The notes under the pieces: generated by a model | What the model was told of the DNA's origin: nothing | What the model saw: only the letters and a program-made list of their open reading frames with translations | Database searches by the model: none | From: Parabacteroides johnsonii DSM 18315 | GTDB taxonomy: Bacteria > Bacteroidota > Bacteroidia > Bacteroidales > Tannerellaceae | Assembly (NCBI RefSeq): GCF_025151045.1 | Contig: NZ_CP102285.1 | Span: 2,170,001-2,234,000 of the forward strand | Length of the DNA stretch: 64,000 nucleotides | Reading direction: 5' to 3' | Made by a program: the position numbers and the translations under genes | In this document: one piece after another, positions 26,539 through 35,412 of the stretch | Numbering within the stretch: the stretch's first letter is position 1 | How the letters are laid out: each line of letters starts with the position of its first letter

Positions 26539-27138
26539 TTAAGTGAATGAAAGAACTTTCCGCTTCAACTTGCAATACCAAGCATTGCTGATTCCCATAT
26601 AATGGGCGATGTACTTATCAGGAACTCGATTGATCATCCAAGCATAGTTCGTGTAGAGGAACTGAATGAACTCTTCCGCCGTAGAGGAGAGGCGGACGGC
26701 CAACAAGACATCCAATTTATAGATGATCGTCAGCATGATATTTTGATAATAGGAAGCGAACAAGGGGTAACGGAACGAAAGGCCCTCAATATGGTCGCGG
26801 GAGAAACAGAGCAACTCGCCGGCTTCAAGTGCCTTGATCTCGAATTCGGAAGGCTGCTTGGTAAAATAACCGATGGCGGAAAGGAACGGGAACATATTAT
26901 CGGCCGCAAAACCGGTGACACATTCAGTGCCGTTCTCGTTTACATATAGATTGATGAAAAGGCCTTTATTGATGAAATAAGCGTCCTGACACAACTCGCC
27001 TGTACGCAACAGATAATCCCCTTTTTTCACAGAGATTACCTTTGCGTTTTTTTCCAGTTCGCCGAGAAAAGCTTCATCACGAGCGAGAGCTTCCGGAAGG
27101 TCGGCAAGTAGTCGCGCGAAATGGACATCCGTTTCCAT
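26539..27138 (-). CDS. Crp/Fnr family transcriptional regulator
   Basis: 199 residues. The cyclic-nucleotide-binding-like beta roll is at about 20-120 ('VKKGDYLLRTGELCQDAYFINKGLF'), without the typical cAMP phosphate-binding RSxxxE motif, so the ligand is probably not cAMP. A dimer helix (125-155) and a C-terminal winged helix ('IAHYMGISNAWYCKLKRKV') follow. The recognition helix is short, common in Bacteroidetes relatives. It starts 2 bp after the coiled-coil membrane protein gene and lies just upstream of the exporter operon, which it may control. Confidence 0.85.
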   Translation of the reverse strand: METDVHFARLLADLPEALARDEAFLGELEKNAKVISVKKGDYLLRTGELCQDAYFINKGLFINLYVNENGTECVTGFAADNMFPFLSAIGYFTKQPSEFEIKALEAGELLCFSRDHIEGLSFRYPLFASYYQNIMLTIIYKLDVLLAVRLSSTAEEFIQFLYTNYAWMINRVPDKYIAHYMGISNAWYCKLKRKVLSFT

Positions 27139-27140
27139 TG

Positions 27141-28046
27141 CTATTTTTCGAGTGTGAAACTTTTACGGCCGATCAGGTTACCATCAGCAAATATATCGAC
27201 CCGATATGTGCCTGGAGAAAGGAACTCTTCGATATTCCAGTACATCGTAACCGGCAATTCCTCACCGTCATATTCTACCAGCTTCTTCATAGAGTAATTG
27301 ATTTCTTTTCCTTCGAAGGTAAAAACATCGGCACGGCTCTTCAACAGGATATCGTCGTCCGGCTTCATGATGCGCACATAAATCGTCTTCTCTCCGACCG
27401 GAGCTGTAATGTTTTTGCCGATCCGGAAGTCCACGACAAATTGTTCCATTTTCTTGATCACCTTAGCCTTCTTTCCACGGCCATTGACAGGGGTTACATT
27501 GATGCCCGTCGCATCCAGCCGGCTTGCCAGAGTGACACGTTCCGTCAGTTTCTCTTTTTCCTTCTTCAAAGTGGTCGCTGTAGAGGAAGCCTGTTTGTAT
27601 TTCTTTACCGCTTCGTTCTTCTCCTCTTTCAACTGTTCGTTGGCGCGGTTCAGGGAGTCGATCTGGACTACATAGTTACGCATGATCTTACGCAATGTCT
27701 GCAATTCCTTCTTCAGACGGGCAATCTCTTTCGTATTTGTCGCCTTTACGGTACGAAGTTCTTCCTGTAAGCGTTGTACCTTGGCTTGCTCGGTAGACAA
27801 TAGGTTCAGCAACGAGTCGTTACCTATATTAAATTTATATCCTTCATATTGGAGAGACAATTCATTAAATTCATCTTCTAATGATTCTTTATCCAGAACA
27901 TAAGCTTGTTCCAGCTCCTCCATCTGCTGTTTTTGATTAAATATATAGTAGACAGCACCGACAATAACCAACAATAATACAACTACTGCCATGATCAGCA
28001 GCGACATCTTATTTATTTCTTTTGTTTCTTTCTTTTCAGCATCCAT
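27141..28046 (-). CDS. Coiled-coil membrane protein of unknown function
   Basis: 301 residues from the ATG at 28046 ('MDAEKKETKEINKMS'); a longer start at 28070 would overlap the promoter. A membrane helix at about 17-39, a long heptad-rich coiled coil (45-160) and a C-terminal beta-rich domain ('FRIGKNITAPVGEKTIYVRIMKPDDDIL', 'LSPGTYRVDIFADGNLIGRKSFTLE'), probably periplasmic. No enzyme motif. The Crp-like gene follows after 2 bp, so both are made from one transcript. Confidence 0.8.
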   Translation of the reverse strand: MDAEKKETKEINKMSLLIMAVVVLLLVIVGAVYYIFNQKQQMEELEQAYVLDKESLEDEFNELSLQYEGYKFNIGNDSLLNLLSTEQAKVQRLQEELRTVKATNTKEIARLKKELQTLRKIMRNYVVQIDSLNRANEQLKEEKNEAVKKYKQASSTATTLKKEKEKLTERVTLASRLDATGINVTPVNGRGKKAKVIKKMEQFVVDFRIGKNITAPVGEKTIYVRIMKPDDDILLKSRADVFTFEGKEINYSMKKLVEYDGEELPVTMYWNIEEFLSPGTYRVDIFADGNLIGRKSFTLEK

Positions 28047-28071
28047 ACGGTTACGATTAAAAATGAACACG

Positions 28072-28119
28072 CAAAGGTAGTAAAAATGATTTAAGTTCCG
28101 AATATTTTCCCTACCTTTG
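28072..28119. promoter_or_regulatory. Divergent promoters, coiled-coil gene and guaA
   Basis: The minus strand reads TACCTTTG at 28072-28079 (for the gene at 28046); the plus strand reads TACCTTTG at 28112-28119 (for guaA at 28145). The two identical -7 elements are 32 bp apart and face away from each other, so RNA polymerase at one may hinder the other. Confidence 0.6.
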
Positions 28120-28144
28120 CCGCATCAATTAAATAATAATTTGC

Positions 28145-29665
28145 ATGCACGAGAAACTTATTATTCTTGATTTCGGCTCGCAAACAACTCAATTAATCGG
28201 GCGTAGAGTCCGCGAGTTGAATATGTATTGCGAGATTGTCCCCTACAACAAATTCCCCCATGATGCTACAGATGTAAAAGGTGTTATCCTTTCCGGAAGT
28301 CCCTATTCCGTATATGACGCCAATGCGTTCAAAGCTGACTTAAGTGAAATACGCGGTAAATATCCCGTATTGGGAATCTGTTACGGAGCCCAATTCCTGG
28401 CTTATACATCCGGCGGAAATGTCGAACCGGCCAACTCCCGCGAATACGGACGTGCCAACCTGTCGTATATCGCGGGTACGGACGAATTACTGAAAGGTAT
28501 CAATGTAGGTTCGCAAATCTGGATGTCCCACGGAGACACCATCACGGTCCTCCCCGAAAACTTCAAAGTAATCGCCAGTACGGACGATGTAAAAGCAGCG
28601 GCCTATCACGTGGAAGGCGAACAAACTTGGGGCGTACAATTCCACCCGGAAGTGTTCCACTCGACCGATGGTACTAAACTATTAGACAACTTCCTGAATA
28701 TTTGCGGATGTGCTAAAGACTGGACGCCGGCATCCTTTATCGAATCGACTGTCGCCGAACTGAAAGAACAGTTAGGAGACGACAAAGTAATCTTAGCGCT
28801 TTCCGGCGGTGTGGATTCTTCGGTTACAGCCGTTTTACTACACAAGGCTATCGGCAAGAACCTGACTTGCATTTTCGTCGATCACGGCTTGTTGCGTAAG
28901 AATGAATTTGAAAACGTGTTGAAAGATTACGAACACCTGGGACTGAACGTGATCGGAGTCGACGCCAAAGAGAAATTCTATAAGGAACTGGCAGGTGTCA
29001 GCGAACCTGAAAAGAAACGTAAGATCATCGGCAAAGGTTTTATCGATGTGTTTGACGAAGAGGCCCACAAGTTGAAAGATATAAAATGGTTAGGCCAGGG
29101 TACTATTTATCCGGACGTAATCGAGTCGCTATCCATTACCGGGACCGTTATCAAGAGCCATCATAATGTAGGCGGTCTGCCTGCCAAAATGAACCTGAAA
29201 CTGGTCGAACCGCTACGCCTTCTGTTCAAAGACGAAGTACGTCGTGTCGGTATGGAGTTAGGTATGCAACCACATCTGATCAAACGTCATCCGTTCCCCG
29301 GTCCCGGTTTAGGTATTCGTATCTTAGGTGATATCACCCCTGAAAAAGTACGAATCTTGCAAGAGGCTGACGATATCTATATGTCACTGATGCGCGAATG
29401 GGGCTTGTACGACAAGATCTGGCAGGCCGGAGTAATCCTCCTTCCGATCCAGTCTGTAGGTGTCATGGGTGACGAACGGACCTATGAAAATACAATTGCC
29501 TTGCGTGCCGTAACCTCGACGGATGCCATGACGGCCGACTGGGCACAACTCCCATACGAATTTCTTGCGAAAGTTTCCAACGAAATCATCAACAAGGTCA
29601 AAGGCGTAAACCGCGTTGTCTACGACATCAGTTCGAAACCGCCTGCAACGATCGAGTGGGAATAA
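28145..29665 (+). CDS. guaA: GMP synthase (glutamine-hydrolysing)
   Basis: 506 residues, full length. The class I glutaminase domain has Cys79 in '[11 protein letters not shown]' and His167/Glu169 in 'VQFHPEV'. The ATP pyrophosphatase domain has the PP-loop 'SGGVDSS' at 220-226. The C-terminal dimer domain ends 'KPPATIEWE'. It turns XMP into GMP with ammonia from glutamine. The ORF directly downstream is a second synthase gene without a glutaminase active site. Confidence 0.96.
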   Translation: MHEKLIILDFGSQTTQLIGRRVRELNMYCEIVPYNKFPHDATDVKGVILSGSPYSVYDANAFKADLSEIRGKYPVLGICYGAQFLAYTSGGNVEPANSREYGRANLSYIAGTDELLKGINVGSQIWMSHGDTITVLPENFKVIASTDDVKAAAYHVEGEQTWGVQFHPEVFHSTDGTKLLDNFLNICGCAKDWTPASFIESTVAELKEQLGDDKVILALSGGVDSSVTAVLLHKAIGKNLTCIFVDHGLLRKNEFENVLKDYEHLGLNVIGVDAKEKFYKELAGVSEPEKKRKIIGKGFIDVFDEEAHKLKDIKWLGQGTIYPDVIESLSITGTVIKSHHNVGGLPAKMNLKLVEPLRLLFKDEVRRVGMELGMQPHLIKRHPFPGPGLGIRILGDITPEKVRILQEADDIYMSLMREWGLYDKIWQAGVILLPIQSVGVMGDERTYENTIALRAVTSTDAMTADWAQLPYEFLAKVSNEIINKVKGVNRVVYDISSKPPATIEWE

Positions 29666-29728
29666 TCGTCCTAATATCTGCATTCAAAGTATAACAAAAT
29701 TGTAAAATCAATAAAAAATAAAAGTCGT

Positions 29729-31036
29729 ATGAAACAAGATATGATTGTTATTCTGGATTTGGGCAGTCATGAAAATACTGTGCTGGCACGGGCAATCCGC
29801 GCATTGGGTGTCTATAGCGAAATCTATCCGCACGACATTACGGTTGAAGAACTCAAAGCACTTCCGAATGTAAAAGGTATCATCATCAACGGTGGTCCTA
29901 ACAATGTGATCGACGGTGTCGCCATCGATGTGAATCCGGCAATCTATTCGGTTGGAATCCCTGTTATGGCCGCCGGTCACGACAAGGCTCTCTGCGAAGT
30001 TAAATTAGGCGAATTTGCCGATGATATGGAAGCGATCAAAGAAGCGGTAAAGCCATTTGTATTCGATACTTGTAAAGCCGAAGCGAACTGGAACATGACA
30101 AATTTCGTCAATGACCAGATCGAACTGGTAAGACGCCAGGTTGGCGACAGAAAAGTATTGTTGGCTCTTTCTGGCGGAGTCGACAGTTCCGTTGTTGCCG
30201 CATTGCTTCTGAAAGCTATCGGCGACAAGTTAGTTTGCGTACACGTCAATCATGGTTTGATGCGCAAAGGTGAATCGGAAGATGTTGTTGAAGTTTTCAA
30301 AAACCAGTTGAATGCAAACCTGATTTATAAAGACGTTACGGACCGTTTCTTAGATAAGTTGGCTGGTGTTGCCGATCCGGAAGAAAAACGAAAAATCATT
30401 GGTGGCGAATTTATCCGGGTCTTTGAAGAAGAGGCTCGCAAACTGGACGGCATCGACTTCTTAGCGCAAGGCACTATCTATCCCGATATTGTGGAAAGCG
30501 GTACAAAGACAGCCAAGATGGTAAAATCACACCACAACGTAGGCGGTCTGCCCGAAGATTTGAAATTCGAATTGGTCGAACCATTGCGCCAATTGTTCAA
30601 GGACGAAGTTCGCGCTTGCGGTCTCGAATTGGGTTTACCCTACGAAATGGTCTTCCGCCAGCCGTTCCCTGGCCCTGGTTTAGGAGTACGTTGCTTAGGT
30701 GCTATCACACGTGACAGACTGGAAGCGGTTCGCGAAGCGGATGCCATCCTGCGTGAAGAATTCCAGAAAGCCGGATTGGACAAGAAAGTTTGGCAATATT
30801 TCACCGTTGTGCCTGATTTCAAATCCGTAGGTGTACGCGACAATGCCCGTTCTTTCGACTGGCCTGTTATCATACGTGCCGTCAATACGGTAGATGCCAT
30901 GACGGCTACTATCGAGCCCGTCGATTGGCCTATTTTGATGAAGATCACGGACCGTATCCTGAAAGAAGTCAAAAACGTCAACCGCGTTTGCTACGATATG
31001 TCTCCGAAGCCCAATGCGACAATCGAGTGGGAATAA
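29729..31036 (+). CDS. GMP synthase paralogue with degenerate glutaminase domain
   Basis: 435 residues, 71 fewer than its neighbour. The glutaminase part is cut: the catalytic Cys position reads 'PVMAAGHDKAL' (Gly83 in place of Cys), the HPE motif is missing, and the PP-loop 'SGGVDSS' lies at 148-154 instead of 220-226. The ATP pyrophosphatase and dimer domains are intact, from 'LVCVHVNHGLMRKGESEDVVEV' to 'KPNATIEWE'. The reading frame and codon use are healthy, so it is not a pseudogene. It may use free ammonia, work on another substrate, or form a mixed dimer with GuaA. It lies 63 bp after guaA on the same strand. Confidence 0.9.
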   Translation: MKQDMIVILDLGSHENTVLARAIRALGVYSEIYPHDITVEELKALPNVKGIIINGGPNNVIDGVAIDVNPAIYSVGIPVMAAGHDKALCEVKLGEFADDMEAIKEAVKPFVFDTCKAEANWNMTNFVNDQIELVRRQVGDRKVLLALSGGVDSSVVAALLLKAIGDKLVCVHVNHGLMRKGESEDVVEVFKNQLNANLIYKDVTDRFLDKLAGVADPEEKRKIIGGEFIRVFEEEARKLDGIDFLAQGTIYPDIVESGTKTAKMVKSHHNVGGLPEDLKFELVEPLRQLFKDEVRACGLELGLPYEMVFRQPFPGPGLGVRCLGAITRDRLEAVREADAILREEFQKAGLDKKVWQYFTVVPDFKSVGVRDNARSFDWPVIIRAVNTVDAMTATIEPVDWPILMKITDRILKEVKNVNRVCYDMSPKPNATIEWE

Positions 31037-31063
31037 GATAAAAAGGAAACATTACAAAAAGTA

Positions 31064-31624
31064 TTATCCGTCTATTCGCTTGATCACCTGGCAAGGGTTT
31101 CCGACAGCAAGTGAATAGGCGGGTATATTTTTTGTTACTACGCTACCGGCTCCGATCACCACGTTATTACCTATCGTAACACCAGGAAGGATGATCGCTC
31201 CGGCACCGATCCAGACATTATTTCCGATCGTGATCGGGTAAGCATACTCCAAGCCCTTGTTGCGATCGGATGCGTCCAATGGATGTCCTGCCGTATAAAT
31301 GCCGACATTGGGGGCGATAAAAGCATTATCTCCTATACGAACCTTTGCTCCGTCCAATATAACCAGATTGACATTCGCATAAAAGTTCTCTCCTACTTCT
31401 ATGTTATACCCGTAGTCACAAGTAAAAGGAGGCTCGACGATCAGGTTCTCCCCAGTCTTTCCCAAAAGCTTTTTCAGAAGTTCCGTCCGCCCGATCTGCT
31501 CGGAAGGACGTAAATGATTATAATCATAAAGCAGCTCTTTTGCACGCTCACGATCCGCCAATATTTCAGGATCATAATTAGCATCGTACAACAGGCCGAG
31601 ACGGCATTTTTCTTTTTCGGTCAT
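31064..31624 (-). CDS. Sugar O-acetyltransferase, maltose/galactoside acetyltransferase type
   Basis: 186 residues. An N-terminal helical cap ('LYDANYDPEILADRERAKELLYDYN') and left-handed hexapeptide repeats from about 60, with the catalytic His in 'AGHPLDA' and 'IGNNVWIGAGAIILPGVTIGNNVVIGAGSVV'. It transfers acetyl from acetyl-CoA to a sugar hydroxyl, possibly for detoxification. Last gene of the bfn-CNT-rsmE run, 9 bp after rsmE; convergent with the guaA pair. Confidence 0.92.
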   Translation of the reverse strand: MTEKEKCRLGLLYDANYDPEILADRERAKELLYDYNHLRPSEQIGRTELLKKLLGKTGENLIVEPPFTCDYGYNIEVGENFYANVNLVILDGAKVRIGDNAFIAPNVGIYTAGHPLDASDRNKGLEYAYPITIGNNVWIGAGAIILPGVTIGNNVVIGAGSVVTKNIPAYSLAVGNPCQVIKRIDG

Positions 31625-31633
31625 TGTTTATTA

Positions 31634-32332
31634 TTACTGATTCAACACATGTATCGTATGGCAAGCGACCAATGCTGCCGTTTCCGTACGCAAACGACTT
31701 TCGCCTAATGAAATGGGTTCAAATCCACATTTTAAGGCAAGCGCTATTTCTTCGGGACTGAAATCGCCTTCCGGACCGATCAAGACAAGTGCGTTTTCTC
31801 CCGGATGATACGTTTGTTTCAAAAGAGGTTTTACCCCTTCCTCGCAATGGGCAATAAACTTACGACCGGCAAAAGGCAGACTAACGAACGTGCGGAAATC
31901 GGTCATTCCGTTTAGTTCCGGCAAAGTCGCTTTCTGTGATTGCTTCATTGCACTGACCAAAATCTTTTCCAAGCGGGCAGGCTTAATTTCCTTCCGTTCG
32001 GAAAAACGACAGTTCAAACAAGTAATGGCATTGATACCGATCTCGGTCGCTTTCTCCGCAAACCACTCCATACGGTCCATATTCTTGGTCGGAGCCACTG
32101 CTATATGAAGATTGAAGTTCCATAAAGCAGGCTGTTCCCACTGTTCCAGAATATTCACTTCGCAATGCTTAGGATGGGCACGGCTGATTGCCGCTTTAAA
32201 AAAAGAACCTTTACCATCCGTCAACAAAATCTCGTCACCTTCAGTCAGCCTGAGTACACGAATACAATGCCCGGCCTCTTCTTCCGGAAGCTCTGGGTTC
32301 ACAGCTATCTCCGGCGTATAAAATATCTGCAC
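31634..32332 (-). CDS. rsmE: 16S rRNA (uracil1498-N3)-methyltransferase
   Basis: 232 residues. N-terminal PUA-like domain ('EEAGHCIRVLRLTEGDEILLTDGKG') and a SPOUT methyltransferase domain with 'KNMDRMEWFAEKATEIGINAI' and the knot motif 'ALVLIGPEGDFSPEEI' and 'ISLGESRLRTETAALVA'. It methylates U1498 of 16S rRNA using SAM. Confidence 0.95.
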   Translation of the reverse strand: MQIFYTPEIAVNPELPEEEAGHCIRVLRLTEGDEILLTDGKGSFFKAAISRAHPKHCEVNILEQWEQPALWNFNLHIAVAPTKNMDRMEWFAEKATEIGINAITCLNCRFSERKEIKPARLEKILVSAMKQSQKATLPELNGMTDFRTFVSLPFAGRKFIAHCEEGVKPLLKQTYHPGENALVLIGPEGDFSPEEIALALKCGFEPISLGESRLRTETAALVACHTIHVLNQ

Positions 32333-32381
32333 TTGAATAAATTAAAAGTTGAAAGTTAAAAATTAAAAGATTTCCCCATTG

Positions 32382-33704
32382 TCAATTGACAATTAACATC
32401 ATTCCTATTATCGTAGCCGAAAGTACCGATACCAACGCACCGGCAATCATAGCCGGAAAGCCAAAACGGGTGATCAGTTCCCTCTTTTCGGGAGCCAACA
32501 CGCCCATCCCTCCCAGCAAAATACCGATAGACGAGATATTTGCAAAACCACATAAGATATAGGTAGACATTAAAATAGATTTCTGATACAGAAACAAACC
32601 GGCATCTTTCCATTCCTGTAACTGGAAATAAGCGACAAACTCGTTTAAAATGGTTTTTTGTCCCAACAAAGAACCGACCAGCATCACATCCTGATAAGGA
32701 ACTCCGATCAGCCACATAAAAGGAGATAGGATCACTCCCAATATAAACTGGAATGTCAGTCCTTGAGCCTTCCCGCCTGTAATGGATACGATCCAGTCAT
32801 TCAGTCCGGTATAGCGTCCGATCACACCCTCCAAAATATAATTGGCAAGTGCGACCATTGCTATGAATACAAGCAACATCGCTGCGATATTCACCATCAG
32901 ACGTACCCCCGTCGACGTACCGGCAGCCAACGCATCCAATACAGTGGAATGCTGTCCGACCTTCTCCATCTTCACCAAGCGGTCGTCGACCTTTTCTGTT
33001 TGCGGACAAAGAATTTTAGCCAGAACAATAGAACCCGGAGCAGCCATCAGCGAGGCCGAAAGCAAATGTTTCGCAAACAAAACCCTCGACACAGGATCAC
33101 CTCCCGCCAACATACCGATATAAGTTCCCATCACCGTTCCGGCTATCGTCCCCATCCCGGAAACCATAACCAGAAATATTTCCGACCGGTTCATCGCCGG
33201 TAGATAATTCTTGATCAAAACAGGTGACTCCGTCATTCCCAAAAACACATTGCCGGATGTGACCAATCCTTCGGCTCCGGAAATATTCATGAAACGCCGT
33301 AGCAGCCAAGAAAAACCTCCTACTACGCGCTGGATAATCCCCCAATAATAAAATAAGGAAACCAAGGCCGAGAAAAAAATCACCACCGGAAGTGAGTTCA
33401 ACAAAAAGATAAACCCTTCACTTTTAGTTACCAACGGCCCTAAAAGAAAAGTGACCCCAGACTGAGTAAAATCCATCAACTTAATAAAAGCCTTGCCCAC
33501 CCATTCCAGAGCAATTCCGACTACAGGGACATACAATACGGCAAGAGCAAAGACAAACTGCATAAACAATCCGCCCCCCACCAATTTCCAATCGACCCGT
33601 TTCCGATCGTAACTCATCAGGTAAGCAACCCCCAACACCGTAGCAATCCCTACTATACCACGTAAAAAAGACTCAAGACTAAAACCAAGTTGTTGTTCTA
33701 TCAT
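32382..33704 (-). CDS. Concentrative nucleoside transporter (CNT/NupC type)
   Basis: 440 residues with about ten hydrophobic segments. 'SGVTFLLGPLV', 'NSLPVVIFFSALVSLFYYWGI', 'VTSGNVFLGMTESPVLIKNYL' and 'GFANISSIGILLGGMG' fit the CNT family, which imports nucleosides with Na+ or H+. Its start overlaps the end of bfn by 4 bp (ATGA). The nearby GMP synthases and dinucleotide-related genes may be chance. Confidence 0.92.
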   Translation of the reverse strand: MIEQQLGFSLESFLRGIVGIATVLGVAYLMSYDRKRVDWKLVGGGLFMQFVFALAVLYVPVVGIALEWVGKAFIKLMDFTQSGVTFLLGPLVTKSEGFIFLLNSLPVVIFFSALVSLFYYWGIIQRVVGGFSWLLRRFMNISGAEGLVTSGNVFLGMTESPVLIKNYLPAMNRSEIFLVMVSGMGTIAGTVMGTYIGMLAGGDPVSRVLFAKHLLSASLMAAPGSIVLAKILCPQTEKVDDRLVKMEKVGQHSTVLDALAAGTSTGVRLMVNIAAMLLVFIAMVALANYILEGVIGRYTGLNDWIVSITGGKAQGLTFQFILGVILSPFMWLIGVPYQDVMLVGSLLGQKTILNEFVAYFQLQEWKDAGLFLYQKSILMSTYILCGFANISSIGILLGGMGVLAPEKRELITRFGFPAMIAGALVSVLSATIIGMMLIVN

Positions 33705-34333
33705 CTGGACCTGCCCTCCTCTTCACGACGCCGGATTTCATCCTTGTACATCTTTGCATACTCGTAGTTCTCATCGGCGACCGCATCGTCCAAACGATCC
33801 GACAATTCATCGGCATCCAAAAGAGAAAGCCATTTTTTCAGCTTTGTTTCATCGTGTATTTCCTCCGGTTCCAGAGCCAATATAGAATCATCATCATCCC
33901 TGTCTTTCTCTTCTGTGGCATCTTCAAGCACGACTCCACATTCGCGGACAATCTCAGGTGTCGTATAGATATCGCATTTCACACGCAAAGCGATAGCGAT
34001 AGCATCGGAAGTACGTGAATCCAAGCGGATCTGTTTTATACCATCCTCAAAAAGCAGTTCGGAATAAAACACACCATCTTCAAACTTATAGATGAAAACC
34101 TCACACAAACGAACACCGAATGCCTGTGCAAAGGTAGCAAACAAATCATGCGTCAAAGGGCGAGGAGGCGTGATGCGTTCCAAAGCGATCGCAATCGACT
34201 GGGCTTCCGACGTCCCGACAATAATAGGTATGCGGCGAGCCCCATCCTCTTCTGCCAGAATCAAGGCATAAGCACCTGACTGTATCTGGCTGTTCGTTAA
34301 ACCTTGCACCCGTAGTTTTATTCTTGTATCCAC
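33701..34333 (-). CDS. Bifunctional nuclease family protein with C-terminal UVR motif
   Basis: The frame reaches a TTG at 34354, but a promoter -7 element at 34359-34366 would leave no room for a leader, so the GTG at 34333 is proposed as the start, giving 210 residues. The DUF151/bifunctional nuclease domain covers about 1-140 ('AYALILAEEDGARRIPIIVGTSEAQSIAIALE', 'LDSRTSDAIAIALRV'). An acidic linker follows. Residues 175-205 ('LSDRLDDAVADENYEYAKMYKDEIRRREEE') match the UVR motif seen in UvrB/UvrC. The pairing hints at DNA repair or stress. It overlaps the transporter gene by 4 bp. Confidence 0.88.
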   Translation of the reverse strand: MDTRIKLRVQGLTNSQIQSGAYALILAEEDGARRIPIIVGTSEAQSIAIALERITPPRPLTHDLFATFAQAFGVRLCEVFIYKFEDGVFYSELLFEDGIKQIRLDSRTSDAIAIALRVKCDIYTTPEIVRECGVVLEDATEEKDRDDDDSILALEPEEIHDETKLKKWLSLLDADELSDRLDDAVADENYEYAKMYKDEIRRREEEGRSR

Positions 34334-34358
34334 ACTATTTAGTTTTTTAGTCAATACA

Positions 34359-34366
34359 CAAAAGTA
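34359..34366 (-). promoter_or_regulatory. Promoter -7 element of the bifunctional nuclease operon
   Basis: The minus strand reads TACTTTTG, 26 bp before the proposed GTG at 34333. Confidence 0.55.
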
Positions 34367-34419
34367 ATATTATTTCGGAATCTTAAAAACTTTCGAAAGA
34401 AAAGAAAAGTACAAAGGGC

Positions 34420-34492
34420 CTAAAAAAAGAAAAGGTTGTCATCACGACAACCAATCTTCATTGCTAACCTTAAATCTAATACCATGAAAAAC
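34420..34492 (-). ncRNA. Candidate small RNA or leader transcript with its own promoter and terminator
   Basis: On the minus strand a promoter -7 element TATATTTG (34499-34506) is followed about 65 bp later by an intrinsic terminator: GGTTGTC, a 5-nt loop, GACAACC (34434-34452), then TTTTCTTTTTTT. The predicted transcript is about 70 nt. Inside it a 21-codon frame (ATG at 34485, TAG at 34420-34422) codes MVLDLRLAMKIGCRDDNLFFF, and its last codons run through the terminator stem. The bfn operon downstream has its own promoter, so this looks like an independent small RNA, or a leader that ends before bfn. No Rfam family is claimed. Confidence 0.55.
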
Positions 34493-34603
34493 ACAGTGCA
34501 AATATACAGGTTTTATGTTATTCAGCATAGTTTTACGGCAGAATATTTAAGTTTTTAGCATTATTTTAACCTGCAAATCACCCGTTTAAAGGTGATTAAC
34601 AGT

Positions 34604-35404
34604 TCATTGCTGATTCTTTGTGTATTCATCCGCTTTTTCTTTCATCCTTTCGACACGTTTTTGTGTTTCGGGATGGCTCGAAAACAACTGGCGGAACTTG
34701 GATGATTTAGGAGCTTCCGCACTTAGTTCCAAGAGTTTATTAAGCGAATTATACATGCTATAAGGATCGATGCCGTTCGCGATACTGAACTCAAAGCCAT
34801 AATCGTCCGCCGCATTCTCCTGTTTTTGCGAATACTGTGCACCGGCAAGCGTTTCTGCCAAGCTTCCCAATTGCGAATCAGTCAGCTTGGCTACCGTATT
34901 GTTGGCAGCCCCGACGGCATTCTTGGCGGCCGAAGTCAGATAAGCCTGCTTCATGGCATCTTTCGAATCCGTATGTAAAACATGGCCGATCTCATGACCG
35001 ATAACAGCCAACACTTCATTATCATCCATAATCTTCATCAAGCCTCCACAAACACGCACACTGCCATCTCCACAAGCAAACGCATTCACGTCGATCACAT
35101 TATACACCTTAAAATTCAAATCAAGACCTTCGACCTTGATATCTTTCGTCAGATTTGCCAAACGCTGCCCCATCTCCGTTTCCGGTCCGGCAACCTCATT
35201 ATGCGTATCCATCCACTGGATATACTCGCGAGCCATAGCAGCCACGTCCTCGTCCGACAAAGTCACCGCTTTTGCCGCGTCAGATGCGGCATTCACCAAC
35301 TTTTTAGTATTGATGGATTTACCACCGATCTTAAACTGAGCCGAAGCATTCAGGCTGACTCCGGCTACTAAAGCCATTGATAATAAAATAGTCCTTACTT
35401 TCAT
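34604..35404 (-). CDS. M48 family metalloprotease, exported
   Basis: 266 residues with a signal peptide (ending SLNASAQ). The zinc motif HEIGH is at about 137-141 with the third ligand in 'ENAADDYGFEF'. A short helical segment with 'QLFSSHPETQKRVERM' follows, typical of the periplasmic BepA/Oma1-like branch. It probably works in outer membrane protein quality control. It starts 8 bp after the thioredoxin-like lipoprotein gene, so they share a transcript. Confidence 0.92.
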   Translation of the reverse strand: MKVRTILLSMALVAGVSLNASAQFKIGGKSINTKKLVNAASDAAKAVTLSDEDVAAMAREYIQWMDTHNEVAGPETEMGQRLANLTKDIKVEGLDLNFKVYNVIDVNAFACGDGSVRVCGGLMKIMDDNEVLAVIGHEIGHVLHTDSKDAMKQAYLTSAAKNAVGAANNTVAKLTDSQLGSLAETLAGAQYSQKQENAADDYGFEFSIANGIDPYSMYNSLNKLLELSAEAPKSSKFRQLFSSHPETQKRVERMKEKADEYTKNQQ

Positions 35405-35412
35405 ATCGTTTG

